Positions 26,823 through 35,191 are shown, counted from the stretch's first letter. The stretch: 42,925 bases of DNA from Bacteroidota bacterium (GCA_947448795.1 CANFOZ010000020.1:1-42925); one strand, 5' to 3'. Program-made: numbers and translations. The notes: generated by a model not told the origin, from the letters alone.

Positions 26823-27566
26823 TTACTTGCCTTTTTCGCACATTAAAAATATACTCGAACATAAATCTGGATATTGCTGCCCTAACTGAAAGCAGCCTTC
26901 TAGGTACTCCTGTGAAATGATATCGGTTGCCAATAAACGATCCCATTGAAAATTAGCTAAGGCCTTGAAAAAAACGCCGGAACGATGCACAACGTTCAAG
27001 CCCGCGGCTTTAGCATCTCTTTCTAATGTGTCCAATGTATAGGTTATTTGATGACCATGTTCTTTTTCAGCAGGAGTAACGGCTGCGTTATGACTGATTA
27101 AGCCCATTTTAACGGCAATCTGTCGAGAGGGCGCATTTGCATTTGGGCAAACAAGAAAGAAGCGGCCGGTGTCTGACAACCACTCGTCGTTAATTCGCTT
27201 AAGAACAGCCATGGGGTCGTCAATATGTTCAAGAACATGTGTTAAGACGATGTTGTCGTATTTTGTTGGAAGAGCAGCTGTTTCAAATAATGAGTTGATA
27301 AATTTCACGCTTGTACCAAGCTCTAATTTAGCTTTTGAGATGGCTGCATCGGATGCTTCAACACACGTAATATCCTCAAAAAAGGGAAGAAATCGTTTTG
27401 TAAAATTCCCTTCGTGACTTCCTAACTCTAAAAAATTCCCGGTTTTAAAAAAAGGACTAAACGCTTTTATCATAAAGGGATGCATCACATCATAATCGAA
27501 ACTATACCCATATTTATGATCAGCGGTATCTTTTAGTTCGTTGTTATAATCTCTTTTCGTTTTCAT
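26823..27566 (-). CDS. Class I SAM-dependent methyltransferase (glycan locus, copy 1)
   Basis: The protein has 247 residues. The Rossmann methyltransferase core has motif I FLELGSHEGNFTKRF, an acidic residue at the end of strand 2 (VEAS), and motif IV-like VLTHVLEHIDDPMAVL followed by FFLVCPNANAPSRQIA. The C-terminal third (ITYTLDTLERDAKAAGL and QYPDLCSSIFLM) matches the other methyltransferase of this locus at 32026-32751, so the two are paralogues. It starts 17 bp after the propeller gene and is the last gene of the operon. Sugar O- or N-methylation is the likely job given the context, but the acceptor is unknown. Confidence 0.88.
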   Translation of the reverse strand: MKTKRDYNNELKDTADHKYGYSFDYDVMHPFMIKAFSPFFKTGNFLELGSHEGNFTKRFLPFFEDITCVEASDAAISKAKLELGTSVKFINSLFETAALPTKYDNIVLTHVLEHIDDPMAVLKRINDEWLSDTGRFFLVCPNANAPSRQIAVKMGLISHNAAVTPAEKEHGHQITYTLDTLERDAKAAGLNVVHRSGVFFKALANFQWDRLLATDIISQEYLEGCFQLGQQYPDLCSSIFLMCEKGK

Positions 27567-27583
27567 AAATTTATATTGATGAT

Positions 27584-28537
27584 TTATTTTTCTAAAACGG
27601 CTAGGCCGAAACCAAATCGCCCAAATTCATTCCCATTATAAAGAAGATATATAGTGTCATTGCAAGCAAAGATATGGGGATAGCACATCATGTCTGAATC
27701 CCATTCTCCCTGAGTAGTTTCGATGCTTAAACGAGTATCGTCTCTTGTCCAATTTATAAGATCCTCTGAGTATGCATAACCAAGTTTATAACCCCTGCCT
27801 TTTATTGTTCTAAACCCAATCGCTTCGCGATAGCAGAAGAGCATATGGTATATATTGTCATGTTTTATAACTGTTGGTAAGGCTTGACACTCTTCAGCAT
27901 TAAGTAAATCAGAAATAATGCGTCTACCCTCTTTATTCCAATTTATACCATCGTTTGATGTGGCATGTGCTATCTTATAAACTCGATCTGGTGCTTCATT
28001 ATTTGAGGATTTAGTCCACTCAGTACCGTAAATGTACCACATGTGGTAAACGTTTTCAAAAATAGCAACAAATCCATCACATACTAAAAATGGCTCATGC
28101 AAAGAGGCTGTTAAAACAGGACCTGCACCTACTTTTTGAAATGTTAAGCCGTTATCCTGACTTATAGCCAAACCAACTGACGCATCAGCTGAAACAGAAA
28201 CTTTCCTGTTCCAACCTGTTGTATATGCGAGAATTTTGTCTTGATCTCTAACAATATTGATTGGGAAAATCCCATGTTCATCGAAACAGCCTAAATCGCC
28301 AAGAGGAATTACGGTGTTTGATGCTATTTTTAGAATATTTTGAAAGGTTTTGTCGAAATCGACAAAGGCAACGTGGCTTAAGTATTTGCCTGATTTGTCT
28401 TTTTCCCTTGTTGAAAAGTAAATCCTAACAAAAGTGTCGAAAACCAATGTTTGAGGTGACTGCGCAAACTCAAAACAAGTATTTGGTAATGTATGTTCAG
28501 TGGGGTTAAAAATCTTGCCTAGTTTTTTCCATTTCAT
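27584..28537 (-). CDS. Glycosidase-like five-bladed propeller protein (tandem copy 2)
   Basis: The protein has 317 residues from MKWKKLGKIFNP; an ATG three codons upstream (28546) is also possible. It lacks a signal peptide and so should be cytoplasmic. Repeated blade motifs (VFDTFVRIYFSTRE, GLAISQDNGLTFQK, YHMWYIYGTEW, ATSNDGINWNKEG, YAYSEDLINWTRDD) and acidic positions in LGDLGCFDEHGIFP and WDSDMMCYP resemble GH43/GH32/GH130-type propellers. It is clearly a duplicate of the next upstream gene, and both end in GRFGFGLA. Whether it hydrolyses, phosphorolyses or only binds glycans cannot be told. It lies five or fourteen bases after its paralogue, in the same operon. Confidence 0.8.
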   Translation of the reverse strand: MKWKKLGKIFNPTEHTLPNTCFEFAQSPQTLVFDTFVRIYFSTREKDKSGKYLSHVAFVDFDKTFQNILKIASNTVIPLGDLGCFDEHGIFPINIVRDQDKILAYTTGWNRKVSVSADASVGLAISQDNGLTFQKVGAGPVLTASLHEPFLVCDGFVAIFENVYHMWYIYGTEWTKSSNNEAPDRVYKIAHATSNDGINWNKEGRRIISDLLNAEECQALPTVIKHDNIYHMLFCYREAIGFRTIKGRGYKLGYAYSEDLINWTRDDTRLSIETTQGEWDSDMMCYPHIFACNDTIYLLYNGNEFGRFGFGLAVLEK

Positions 28538-28551
28538 AGTCAGCATAGAAT

Positions 28552-29511
28552 TTAATTATAGCTTTCCAATTTTGCTAATCCGAAGCCAAATCTACCCATT
28601 TCATTGCCTTGATGAAGCATATAAATAGCATTGTCTAATTCAAAAACATAAGGGTAACTGACGGAGTCTGAGTCCCATCCATTTCCTGATTCGGTTATAC
28701 CTGCCTTGCTATCATCTCTTTTCCATGTTAATAAATCATCAGAAACTGCGTATCCAATCTGATACCCTCTACCTTTATCTCTATAATTCAAATTATACCG
28801 ATACGAAAAAAACATATGGTATTTTTCTTTGTAGAAAAACACATCAGCACTTGCCTGGCACTCATTTTCTTCTAAAAAATCTTCAATTAAATTTTTACCC
28901 ATTCTAGTCCAATTAATTCCATCGCTTGAATGCGCCATGCGGATTTTATAAACCGGCTGTGGCTGACCATCGTTAGCTAACCATTTTCTGCCCGCTGAAT
29001 ACCATAAATACCAGGTATTATTAAACTTCCGGATTTTAGGGCTGCCTAAAACAAATGGTTCGTCAGGGGTGTAAGAGAGAATGGGGCCAGGTCCTAGCTT
29101 CGTAAAGCTTTCGCCATGATTTGTACTAATAGCTAAGCCTATAGCTGCGTTAAAGGGAACAGATTCGCACCTTGTCCAGCCTGCATAATATGCTCGTATT
29201 TCATTTTCATTTTTGATAACAGATACCGGATATGTTCCAAATTCATCAAATGTTCCTAATTCTCCTAAAGGCAATATAGGTTCTTGGCAAACATTGATAA
29301 TGTCAAATAAATTGGCTCTGTTTAAATCTACATAGCCAAGCCGGCTAATATATTGACCTTTTTCATCGGGAACAGGGCGTGATGCAAAAAACACGCGAAC
29401 ATGCTTGTCAAATATTACAACTGAAGGGGCCTGGGCATATTCATGCATCCAACTTCTTTCTTGTAAATCAACAGGGTTGAAAATTCGCCCTAGTTTTTTC
29501 CATTTAAACAT
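28552..29511 (-). CDS. Glycosidase-like five-bladed propeller protein (tandem copy 1)
   Basis: The protein has 319 residues and starts MFKWKKLGRIFNP. It has no signal peptide. It shares with the following gene the blade motifs VIFDKHVRVFFASRP, LGELGTFDEFGTYPVS, GLAISTNHGESFTKLG, WYLWYSAGRKW, DGINWTRMGKN, NECQASADV and WDSDSVSYPYVF, and the ending GNEMGRFGFGLA. The fold is predicted to be the GH43/GH130-like beta-propeller, with conserved Asp and Glu in the blade-edge motifs. Two divergent copies kept side by side suggest different substrates or a heteromer. It is preceded by a 40-bp gap after the phosphoesterase gene. No published function is known to me for this subfamily. Confidence 0.8.
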   Translation of the reverse strand: MFKWKKLGRIFNPVDLQERSWMHEYAQAPSVVIFDKHVRVFFASRPVPDEKGQYISRLGYVDLNRANLFDIINVCQEPILPLGELGTFDEFGTYPVSVIKNENEIRAYYAGWTRCESVPFNAAIGLAISTNHGESFTKLGPGPILSYTPDEPFVLGSPKIRKFNNTWYLWYSAGRKWLANDGQPQPVYKIRMAHSSDGINWTRMGKNLIEDFLEENECQASADVFFYKEKYHMFFSYRYNLNYRDKGRGYQIGYAVSDDLLTWKRDDSKAGITESGNGWDSDSVSYPYVFELDNAIYMLHQGNEMGRFGFGLAKLESYN

Positions 29512-29551
29512 TCATTTCTTTTTTAATTCAATAAAACAATTGATGCTCAAA

Positions 29552-30229
29552 TTAAAGTTTGCATAGGTTTTTTGCACCTGTTTTTAAACAGCCATAATAA
29601 TAATCACTAAACCCCGCGTTATCCATTAATTGAAAAACTTTTTGCATATCATAGTCTACTCTATGAAGTGTAAATCCTCCATCATAAACAGCAAAAGCCG
29701 CCCGAGGATCATTATCCCTTGGCATGCCTACAGATCCTGGGTTACAATACATTTTGTTTTTAAAAGCGTACAAACTTTGAATATGTGTATGTCCTGAAAC
29801 ATACACTTCTCCTGCTATGTTTGAAAAATACTCTTCAGTGGGCTCCGTAATATATTCATCAATTGGGTCGGCCCAACCGCCATGAACTAGATGCATTTTG
29901 CCAACAAATCGCTGAACCGGAAACGTTCTTAGCCATTCAATATTTTCAGTTGTAATTACTTTTCTTTGATAAGCAAGGCAATCATTAACACTTTTGGAAC
30001 GCGGACAAAAACCACCACTTGCCATGTACCAATCGTGATTCCCCATTATACACGGTATATTATGCGCTCTTAACTCATCGCAGCATTCATTAACTTGTGA
30101 ATAATAGCCAACTACATCACCCAAACAATAAATGTCAGTAACATGCATTTTGTCGAGCTCCGCCAAAACGCTTTTCAGCGCTTCGAAGTTTCCGTGAATA
30201 TCCGATATGATACCTATCTTATTTTTCAT
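29552..30229 (-). CDS. Calcineurin-like metallophosphoesterase (YfcE/MJ0936 type)
   Basis: The protein has 225 residues. All five metal-binding blocks are present: IGIISDIHGNFEAL (DxH), YCLGDVVGY (GD), CIMGNHDWY (GNHD), LVHGGWADP and VSGHTHIQSL (GHxH). NPGSVGMPRDNDPRAAFAVYD is the typical C-terminal strand pair. It should be an active two-metal phosphoesterase in the cytoplasm. The gene overlaps the ATP-grasp gene by 11 bases, a tight coupling that suggests a role in the same pathway, for example hydrolysing a phosphorylated sugar intermediate. The substrate is unknown. Confidence 0.92.
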   Translation of the reverse strand: MKNKIGIISDIHGNFEALKSVLAELDKMHVTDIYCLGDVVGYYSQVNECCDELRAHNIPCIMGNHDWYMASGGFCPRSKSVNDCLAYQRKVITTENIEWLRTFPVQRFVGKMHLVHGGWADPIDEYITEPTEEYFSNIAGEVYVSGHTHIQSLYAFKNKMYCNPGSVGMPRDNDPRAAFAVYDGGFTLHRVDYDMQKVFQLMDNAGFSDYYYGCLKTGAKNLCKL

Positions 30230-31184
30230 ATATAATCATGTCTTCTATGTATCTGACCGCTTTCCCCTTCTTGATAACGGGTTGTTCTATGCTCTTGTTT
30301 TCTAAAAAATAATCAACCGCCATTAGTGCTTCGTTATATCCAAATTTTGTTCGGATAGAAGTAGAGGAAGATATTCTTGGATTAATTTCTAACAACTTCA
30401 ATATTCCATTCTGTTTTCTGAATTGAAAATTAGTAGGTCCCAATGGATGAAAGAGTTGACATAAGTTTAATAGGACTTCATTAATAGTATCCAATTCGAC
30501 TACTTCTGCCTTTTCAGTAAACCCATCTTTTGACAATTTTCTTTTCAGGGTCATGTATGCATAGAATCCACCATTACCATCGCAAAAAGCAGAGGTGGTA
30601 TATTCTTCATTGTCATTTCCAACTATTGGTTGTACCATGAGTGTTGGCCCTATATCCTTCTGGTATTTTAAAAACGCAGTTGAATTATCTACTTTGACAA
30701 TGCCTTTTGATCCATGTCCACAGCGAGGTTTAAGCAAAAAGGGCAAGCCGAATTTCTGAACAAGCAGATCGAAATCTGTTTCTAAACTTGTTTCAATAGC
30801 ATACGATACAAGATGCTCTTTTAATGTGTTATAAAAAACCCATTTGTCTTTGCATAGATCGATGAGATTTTTGCTATTCAGCAATACCTTAGCACCGCTT
30901 TTATTGATAGTATCCGTATGTTCAATCCACTTGTACATATCTGCCTCTATACCAGGAATTAGAAAATCGATTTTGTGTTTCTTGATTACACGTAACAGCC
31001 AATCTATGTAATCCGGATGATCCGTAGGTATCGCTTGTTCAAAAATATCGCAAAAGCCTTCAGCAACTGAGTCGGAGTATATTGTTGTTCCTACGATTAG
31101 AAATTGTTGGTCCGCGCTTCTTAAGGAGCGTAAAATGCCATATCCAATAATTCCACTAGCGCCTGATACAAGTATTGTTTTCAC
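30219..31184 (-). CDS. ATP-grasp domain protein (CarB-like) of the glycan locus
   Basis: The protein has 321 residues. An N-terminal Rossmann-like pre-ATP-grasp domain (MKTILVSGASGIIGYGILR) is followed by the ATP-grasp fold with FLLKPRCGHGSKGIV (glycine-rich lid), TLMVQPIVGNDNEEYT, and the metal-binding LKLLEINPRISSST. Such enzymes join a carboxylate to an amine or similar nucleophile through an acyl phosphate. In a glycan operon this suggests amidation or aminoacylation of a sugar or uronic acid, which is inference. The start is GTG, overlapping the stop of the epimerase gene as TAGTG; the N-terminal strand is complete from there. It overlaps the phosphoesterase gene at its 3' end. Confidence 0.9.
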   Translation of the reverse strand: MKTILVSGASGIIGYGILRSLRSADQQFLIVGTTIYSDSVAEGFCDIFEQAIPTDHPDYIDWLLRVIKKHKIDFLIPGIEADMYKWIEHTDTINKSGAKVLLNSKNLIDLCKDKWVFYNTLKEHLVSYAIETSLETDFDLLVQKFGLPFLLKPRCGHGSKGIVKVDNSTAFLKYQKDIGPTLMVQPIVGNDNEEYTTSAFCDGNGGFYAYMTLKRKLSKDGFTEKAEVVELDTINEVLLNLCQLFHPLGPTNFQFRKQNGILKLLEINPRISSSTSIRTKFGYNEALMAVDYFLENKSIEQPVIKKGKAVRYIEDMIIYEK

Positions 31185-32029
31185 TACTGATGTTTTTTGT
31201 TAATCGCAATTTGACGGATTCCTTCTTCAATTGATACCTGTGGGTAAAAGCCAATCTTCTTATATAGTGAATCGTTCTTAATAAAGATATTGTCTGCTAT
31301 GTTCGGTTGATCCGGAAGAAAACGAACTACGCCATTCGTGTTGAAAGCAGCATAGGCAGCCTTGGCTATTTGTGAATAGCTAACATCATGCATGTGTGTG
31401 CAGCTATAAGTACCTTCGGTTTTGTTTTGAATTACTTTGCTTATAATGCTAGTTAGATCATCAATATATAAATAATTTCTAAGCGGATCATGTGAGCCGT
31501 AAAGTAAAATATCTTCGCCTGCCATTGCTTTATCCAGCATCGAATATAAAAAAGGATGGTGACGTTTAAACCCATCTTCTTTGCCATAAATTGGGGCTGG
31601 TTGTATAATAGTTAATGGAATAGAAACGGAAGAGCAATAAAATCGAGCTAACTCTTCCGCATGTTTTTTAGAAAGTGAATATATACTGTATTGATTATGT
31701 TCTTCATTGCATGTAGAATAAATACTAGAAATGAATATAAAATGCTTAATCTTTGCTTTAACTGCAGCCTGGCAAAGCTTTAGTGTGCCAAGAACATTAA
31801 CCTTTTCAGCTTCTATTATTTCATCATCTGATTTTCCTCCAAAATGGGCGGCAGTATGAATAACGACATCTATATTTTGTGGCAGCGTTATTGTATTGGC
31901 TGAGTCACTTAGATCTAAATGAATATCACAGTTTTGTCTACCTGCAGTTACTACTTCACTAAATGAAGCAATAACAGGATATAAGGCTTTCCCAAGTGCT
32001 GATGTCCCACCAACTAGTAGCGTTTTCAT
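31184..32029 (-). CDS. NAD(P)-dependent nucleotide-sugar epimerase/dehydratase (extended SDR)
   Basis: The protein has 281 residues. The N-terminal KTLLVGGTSALGKAL is a variant of the GxxGxxG dinucleotide loop. DVVIHTAAHFGG, the FIFISSIYS strand and the catalytic YSLSKKHAEELA (YxxxK) follow, then PAPIYG and the RNYLYIDDLTSII segment typical of extended SDR sugar enzymes. All catalytic residues (Ser, Tyr, Lys) are present. The reaction (epimerisation, reduction or dehydration) is not determined by sequence. It overlaps the upstream methyltransferase gene by four bases (ATGA) and the ATP-grasp gene by one, so the block is translationally coupled. Confidence 0.9.
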   Translation of the reverse strand: MKTLLVGGTSALGKALYPVIASFSEVVTAGRQNCDIHLDLSDSANTITLPQNIDVVIHTAAHFGGKSDDEIIEAEKVNVLGTLKLCQAAVKAKIKHFIFISSIYSTCNEEHNQYSIYSLSKKHAEELARFYCSSVSIPLTIIQPAPIYGKEDGFKRHHPFLYSMLDKAMAGEDILLYGSHDPLRNYLYIDDLTSIISKVIQNKTEGTYSCTHMHDVSYSQIAKAAYAAFNTNGVVRFLPDQPNIADNIFIKNDSLYKKIGFYPQVSIEEGIRQIAINKKHQ

Positions 32030-32751
32030 TCGGCAGGTTTTAATTCAGCTAAAATTCCACAGCATAGCTCAGGGTATTCGATTCCTGCTAAACATAAGGC
32101 ATCGATAATCTTTTTATCAAAATTTAAAGTGATCATCTGCTTTGTAGTAAATGGTTTTAAGTAAATGCCCTCCATTCGCTCTATACTATAACTGGCTTTT
32201 TTAATATCTTCTTTTAACGTGTTAATTGTATAGTATCTTTTATGTCCAAGTATAAAATCATGTTCTGACAAGGATGTCATATCTGGCAAAAGGCCTGCCA
32301 AATGCCCCAGTCTTCTATTTAAGACTTCAGCATTTGGAACCGCGATAAACAGCTTCCCGTTTGGTGTTAAAAATTGTCGATAGTGTGATAAGGTTTGAAT
32401 AGGATCTTCAACATGTTCCAAAATAAAGCCCATTACTATTAAATCAAACTTTTCGGTCGTGTTAAATTCTTCAAAATACGTTTCTGTAATTTTTGCTTTG
32501 CACTCTGGATATTTGTGTTTAAAGTTTTCTATTACTGCTTTTGAGCCGTCTAAAACAATATGATTTGCGAAATGCTTGGAAAAAATAGTTGTGGTATAGC
32601 CATGGCCTAAGCCAAGTTCTAAAAGTGAATTAGCATCTTTTGAGTAGTTAATAATTCGGTGTGGATACCAATTCAATAAAATTTCATTGTCAAAATCGTA
32701 TTGCAGTTCACCTTCATATGCTCTAACAAAATCGTCTAAGTAATTTTTCAT
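32026..32751 (-). CDS. Class I SAM-dependent methyltransferase (glycan locus, copy 2)
   Basis: The protein has 241 residues. Motif I is SLLELGLGHGYTTTIF, strand 2 ends in VLDGS, and LIVMGFILEHVEDPIQTL with LFIAVPNAEVLNRRLG covers motifs IV-V. The C-terminal GHKRYYTINTLKEDI and IEYPELCCGILAEL match copy 1 (26823-27566) in order and spacing, so the pair arose by duplication. It stands second in the operon, four bases after WbqC and overlapping the epimerase gene by ATGA. A sugar methyltransferase is likely; the target is unknown. Confidence 0.88.
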   Translation of the reverse strand: MKNYLDDFVRAYEGELQYDFDNEILLNWYPHRIINYSKDANSLLELGLGHGYTTTIFSKHFANHIVLDGSKAVIENFKHKYPECKAKITETYFEEFNTTEKFDLIVMGFILEHVEDPIQTLSHYRQFLTPNGKLFIAVPNAEVLNRRLGHLAGLLPDMTSLSEHDFILGHKRYYTINTLKEDIKKASYSIERMEGIYLKPFTTKQMITLNFDKKIIDALCLAGIEYPELCCGILAELKPAE

Positions 32752-32754
32752 ATT

Positions 32755-33456
32755 TTAATTTAATGTAAAAGAAGTAAGTGCTTTCAATAGTTCATCTCTA
32801 GTGTTAAACATCATTACATCTATAATTGAAAGAAAAGGTATAAAATCGTTTTGAAATTGAGGATAAATGATGTTATCTGCTTTTAAAAACTGAAGTTGCA
32901 AACCTTCCGAATTAAAAACATCTTTGTCATATAAATCAATGCCTCCAATAGGATTAATATAGGTCGTCGCATGCCTTGCTTTACAAAGTGCTAATACCTT
33001 GTTTTGAGATTTTAAATCATGATTGATTTGTATCGACGACGAAATTATTAGTGGCGTTGCTATTTCAAGGTATTGATTGATTTGTTTAATGGAGTTTAAT
33101 ATGAATTCAAATAAATTTTGATTCTGATGGTTTAGTATTTCTTCAAGCAAAGGAAACACCTTTGGAAAACAAGGTGCTTTGCTGTATGCTGCTCGTATTC
33201 CGTTTACTATTTTTTTTCGTTCTAGGTTCCAGTTATCAGCTAAAACACGGTCCTTAATATTCAAGTAATCGGAATCTTTTTTTAGGGACAACGTGAGATA
33301 CGCGTCCTTCCCATTCACCAAAATGCGATTTCGATTAACCCAGCCTTTTTTAGAATACTGAATATTGTCGTAGATAATAAATTCATCAACCGCCTGAATT
33401 AATTGAAAATAGCCAATATAAGGGAATAAATACGGCTGCATGATGGCGACTTTCAT
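32755..33456 (-). CDS. WbqC family protein
   Basis: The protein has 233 residues and begins MKVAIMQPYLFPYIGYFQLI, then FIIYDNIQYSKKGWVNRNRIL, the diagnostic WbqC-family N-terminus, followed by LTLSLKKDSDY. INPIGGIDLYDKDVF and FLSIIDVMMFN lie at the C-terminus. WbqC proteins are found in O-antigen and capsule loci across many phyla, but I know of no settled enzymatic activity. The start at 33456 is chosen because homology begins there; the longer frame adds 34 residues lacking family features. It is the first gene of the minus-strand operon. No consensus promoter was found in the 207-bp divergent gap to purD; TATCTTTA (33525-33532) is the nearest match. Confidence 0.9.
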   Translation of the reverse strand: MKVAIMQPYLFPYIGYFQLIQAVDEFIIYDNIQYSKKGWVNRNRILVNGKDAYLTLSLKKDSDYLNIKDRVLADNWNLERKKIVNGIRAAYSKAPCFPKVFPLLEEILNHQNQNLFEFILNSIKQINQYLEIATPLIISSSIQINHDLKSQNKVLALCKARHATTYINPIGGIDLYDKDVFNSEGLQLQFLKADNIIYPQFQNDFIPFLSIIDVMMFNTRDELLKALTSFTLN

Positions 33457-33663
33457 GATACAAGGCAAGGGGGAATAAAACCTGTTTTTTGCTTTTTCGA
33501 TTAAAGAATATGCTTTTCTATTAGTAAAGATAGCAGTTTGTTTAATGCAATATGGCACGGGTATTACTTGTAAATGATTCTACAGGCTTGAAAAACAAGT
33601 GGCCTTTAGTAATAAGGGCATTCTCGCTCTCATTCCCTTCTTCTTCCTATCTTCGCATCAGCA

Positions 33664-34950
33664 ATGAAAAATACGAATATCCTTATATTGGGCTCTGGCG
33701 GCCGCGAACATGCATTCGCCTGGAAATTGGCGCAAAGTAAGCGCTTGAACAAGCTGTTCATCGCCCCCGGCAACGCAGGCACTTTGCAGCACGGCATCAA
33801 CGTGAACCTGTCGGTAAACGATTTCGAAGGCATCAAAGTATTTTGCCTTGAAAATGCCATCGATCTTTTGGTCGTTGGGCCCGAAGAGCCTTTGGTGCGC
33901 GGCATTCACGATTTCTTTTTAGCGGATCCAGTGCTTAAGCATATCCCCGTTATTGGTCCACAGAAAGCAGGTGCTGTGCTCGAAGGCAGCAAGGCTTTTT
34001 CAAAAGAATTCATGAAAAGACACAGCATTCCAACAGCTGCTTATGGCACCTTCACCGCACAAACGCTTGGTGAGGCGGAGCTTTTCTTGGAAGGCCTCGA
34101 CGCTCCTTATGTTCTGAAAGCCGATGGACTCGCTGCAGGCAAAGGGGTTTTGATCGTGGATACAATCGAACAGGCCCGCCTCGAATTGCGTGAAATGCTT
34201 AGCGGCAACATGCTTGGTGCTGCTGGTACTACCGTCGTGATTGAAGAATTTCTTGCAGGCGTTGAATTGTCGGTGTTTATCCTCACCGATGGTAAAGACT
34301 ACCTTTTATTGCCGGAAGCCAAAGACTACAAACGGATCGGTGTCGGTGATACAGGTCTTAATACGGGGGGTATGGGAGCCGTGTCGCCGGTTCCTTTTGC
34401 AAACGAGGCCTTTATGGATAAAGTACGCGCGCGCATCATCGAGCCAACCGTTAAGGGCTTGCATGCGGAGGGTATTCCGTATACCGGATTTATTTTCTTT
34501 GGTCTGATAAAAGTGCAGGGCGAACCTTTTGTGATAGAATACAATTGCCGCATGGGCGATCCGGAGACAGAGGCCGTCTTGCCTCGTATTCAGAGCGACT
34601 TGCTCGAGCTGCTTGACGCTGCTGGAAAAGGTCGCTTGTCGGACATGCGGATGGATATCGATCCGCGTGCTGCACTAACGATTATGCTGGTGGCAGGTGG
34701 CTATCCTGGCGCCTACGAGAAAGGAAAGCACATCACCGGATTCGAGTCGGTTCAAGACGCGCTCGTTTTTCATGCTGGAACAAAAGAAGAAGGGGGCAAG
34801 GTGGTAAGTGCTGGTGGCCGTGTAATGGCACTTACAGCACTGGGTGATTCAGCTTTTGAAGCCCGCGAACGCGCGTTTCAAGAAGTGAAAAAAATACAGT
34901 ACGAGCACAGTTTTTACCGAAGTGATATCGGCAAAGACATGCTCGCTTGA
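33664..34950 (+). CDS. purD: Phosphoribosylamine-glycine ligase
   Basis: PurD (GAR synthetase) joins 5-phosphoribosylamine and glycine with ATP in step two of purine synthesis. The 428 residues start ILILGSGGREHAFAWKLAQS. They include VVGPEEPLVRGIHDFF, the ATP-grasp segment YVLKADGLAAGKGVLIVD, the LGLNTGGMGA-like DTGLNTGGMGAVSPVP, the metal site IEYNCRMGDPETEAVLPR, and HAGTKEEGGKVVSAGGRVMALTA near the end. It is full length with all family blocks. It is the first core gene to the right of the glycan locus. Its AT/GC balance returns to that of the housekeeping block. Confidence 0.99.
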   Translation: MKNTNILILGSGGREHAFAWKLAQSKRLNKLFIAPGNAGTLQHGINVNLSVNDFEGIKVFCLENAIDLLVVGPEEPLVRGIHDFFLADPVLKHIPVIGPQKAGAVLEGSKAFSKEFMKRHSIPTAAYGTFTAQTLGEAELFLEGLDAPYVLKADGLAAGKGVLIVDTIEQARLELREMLSGNMLGAAGTTVVIEEFLAGVELSVFILTDGKDYLLLPEAKDYKRIGVGDTGLNTGGMGAVSPVPFANEAFMDKVRARIIEPTVKGLHAEGIPYTGFIFFGLIKVQGEPFVIEYNCRMGDPETEAVLPRIQSDLLELLDAAGKGRLSDMRMDIDPRAALTIMLVAGGYPGAYEKGKHITGFESVQDALVFHAGTKEEGGKVVSAGGRVMALTALGDSAFEARERAFQEVKKIQYEHSFYRSDIGKDMLA

Positions 34951-34951
34951 C

Positions 34952-35131
34952 TTACTTTTTAGAAAGGTAGTTGGAGTCGCCTTGTGGGTTTTTTAACATG
35001 TAGCTAATCCAGAAAAAGGTTGCTACAGTAAGCGTTAGGATGATGAAGTAGTTGAAAAAATTGGCCAAAGCAGGCATGTGTGTGAAAAACCTAGTGCAGG
35101 CGTGACCGATGGCGGTGAATATAGATGTCAT
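34952..35131 (-). CDS. Small single-span membrane protein, hypothetical
   Basis: The protein has 59 residues from the ATG at 35131 (MTSIFTAIGHACTRFF). A TTG seven codons upstream is the only extension. There is one clear membrane helix (about 29-46, YFIILTLTVATFFWISYML) followed by a short polar tail ending NYLSKK. I do not recognise the family. Support for a real gene comes from a good promoter (TTG, 17 bases, TAGCTTTG at 35150-35177) and from its fit in the gap between purD and the DUF6427 gene with a stop one base from purD. The function is unknown. Confidence 0.65.
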   Translation of the reverse strand: MTSIFTAIGHACTRFFTHMPALANFFNYFIILTLTVATFFWISYMLKNPQGDSNYLSKK

Positions 35132-35149
35132 AATGGTTTTCTTTGAGAA

Positions 35150-35177
35150 CAAAGCTATAAAAATAATTTCAAAACAA
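35150..35177 (-). promoter_or_regulatory. Promoter for the small membrane protein gene
   Basis: On the minus strand TTG (35177-35175), a 17-base spacer and TAGCTTTG (35157-35150) precede the ATG by about 18 bases. The -7 box is an exact TAnnTTTG; the spacer is slightly short. Confidence 0.5.
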
Positions 35178-35191
35178 GGGGAATATTTCAG

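Noticed and set aside
33457-33663. Promoters in the divergent wbqC-purD gap
   Set aside because: TATCTTTA (minus) and TATCTTCG (plus) each miss the consensus by one base and lack -33 boxes at proper spacing; not listed as features.
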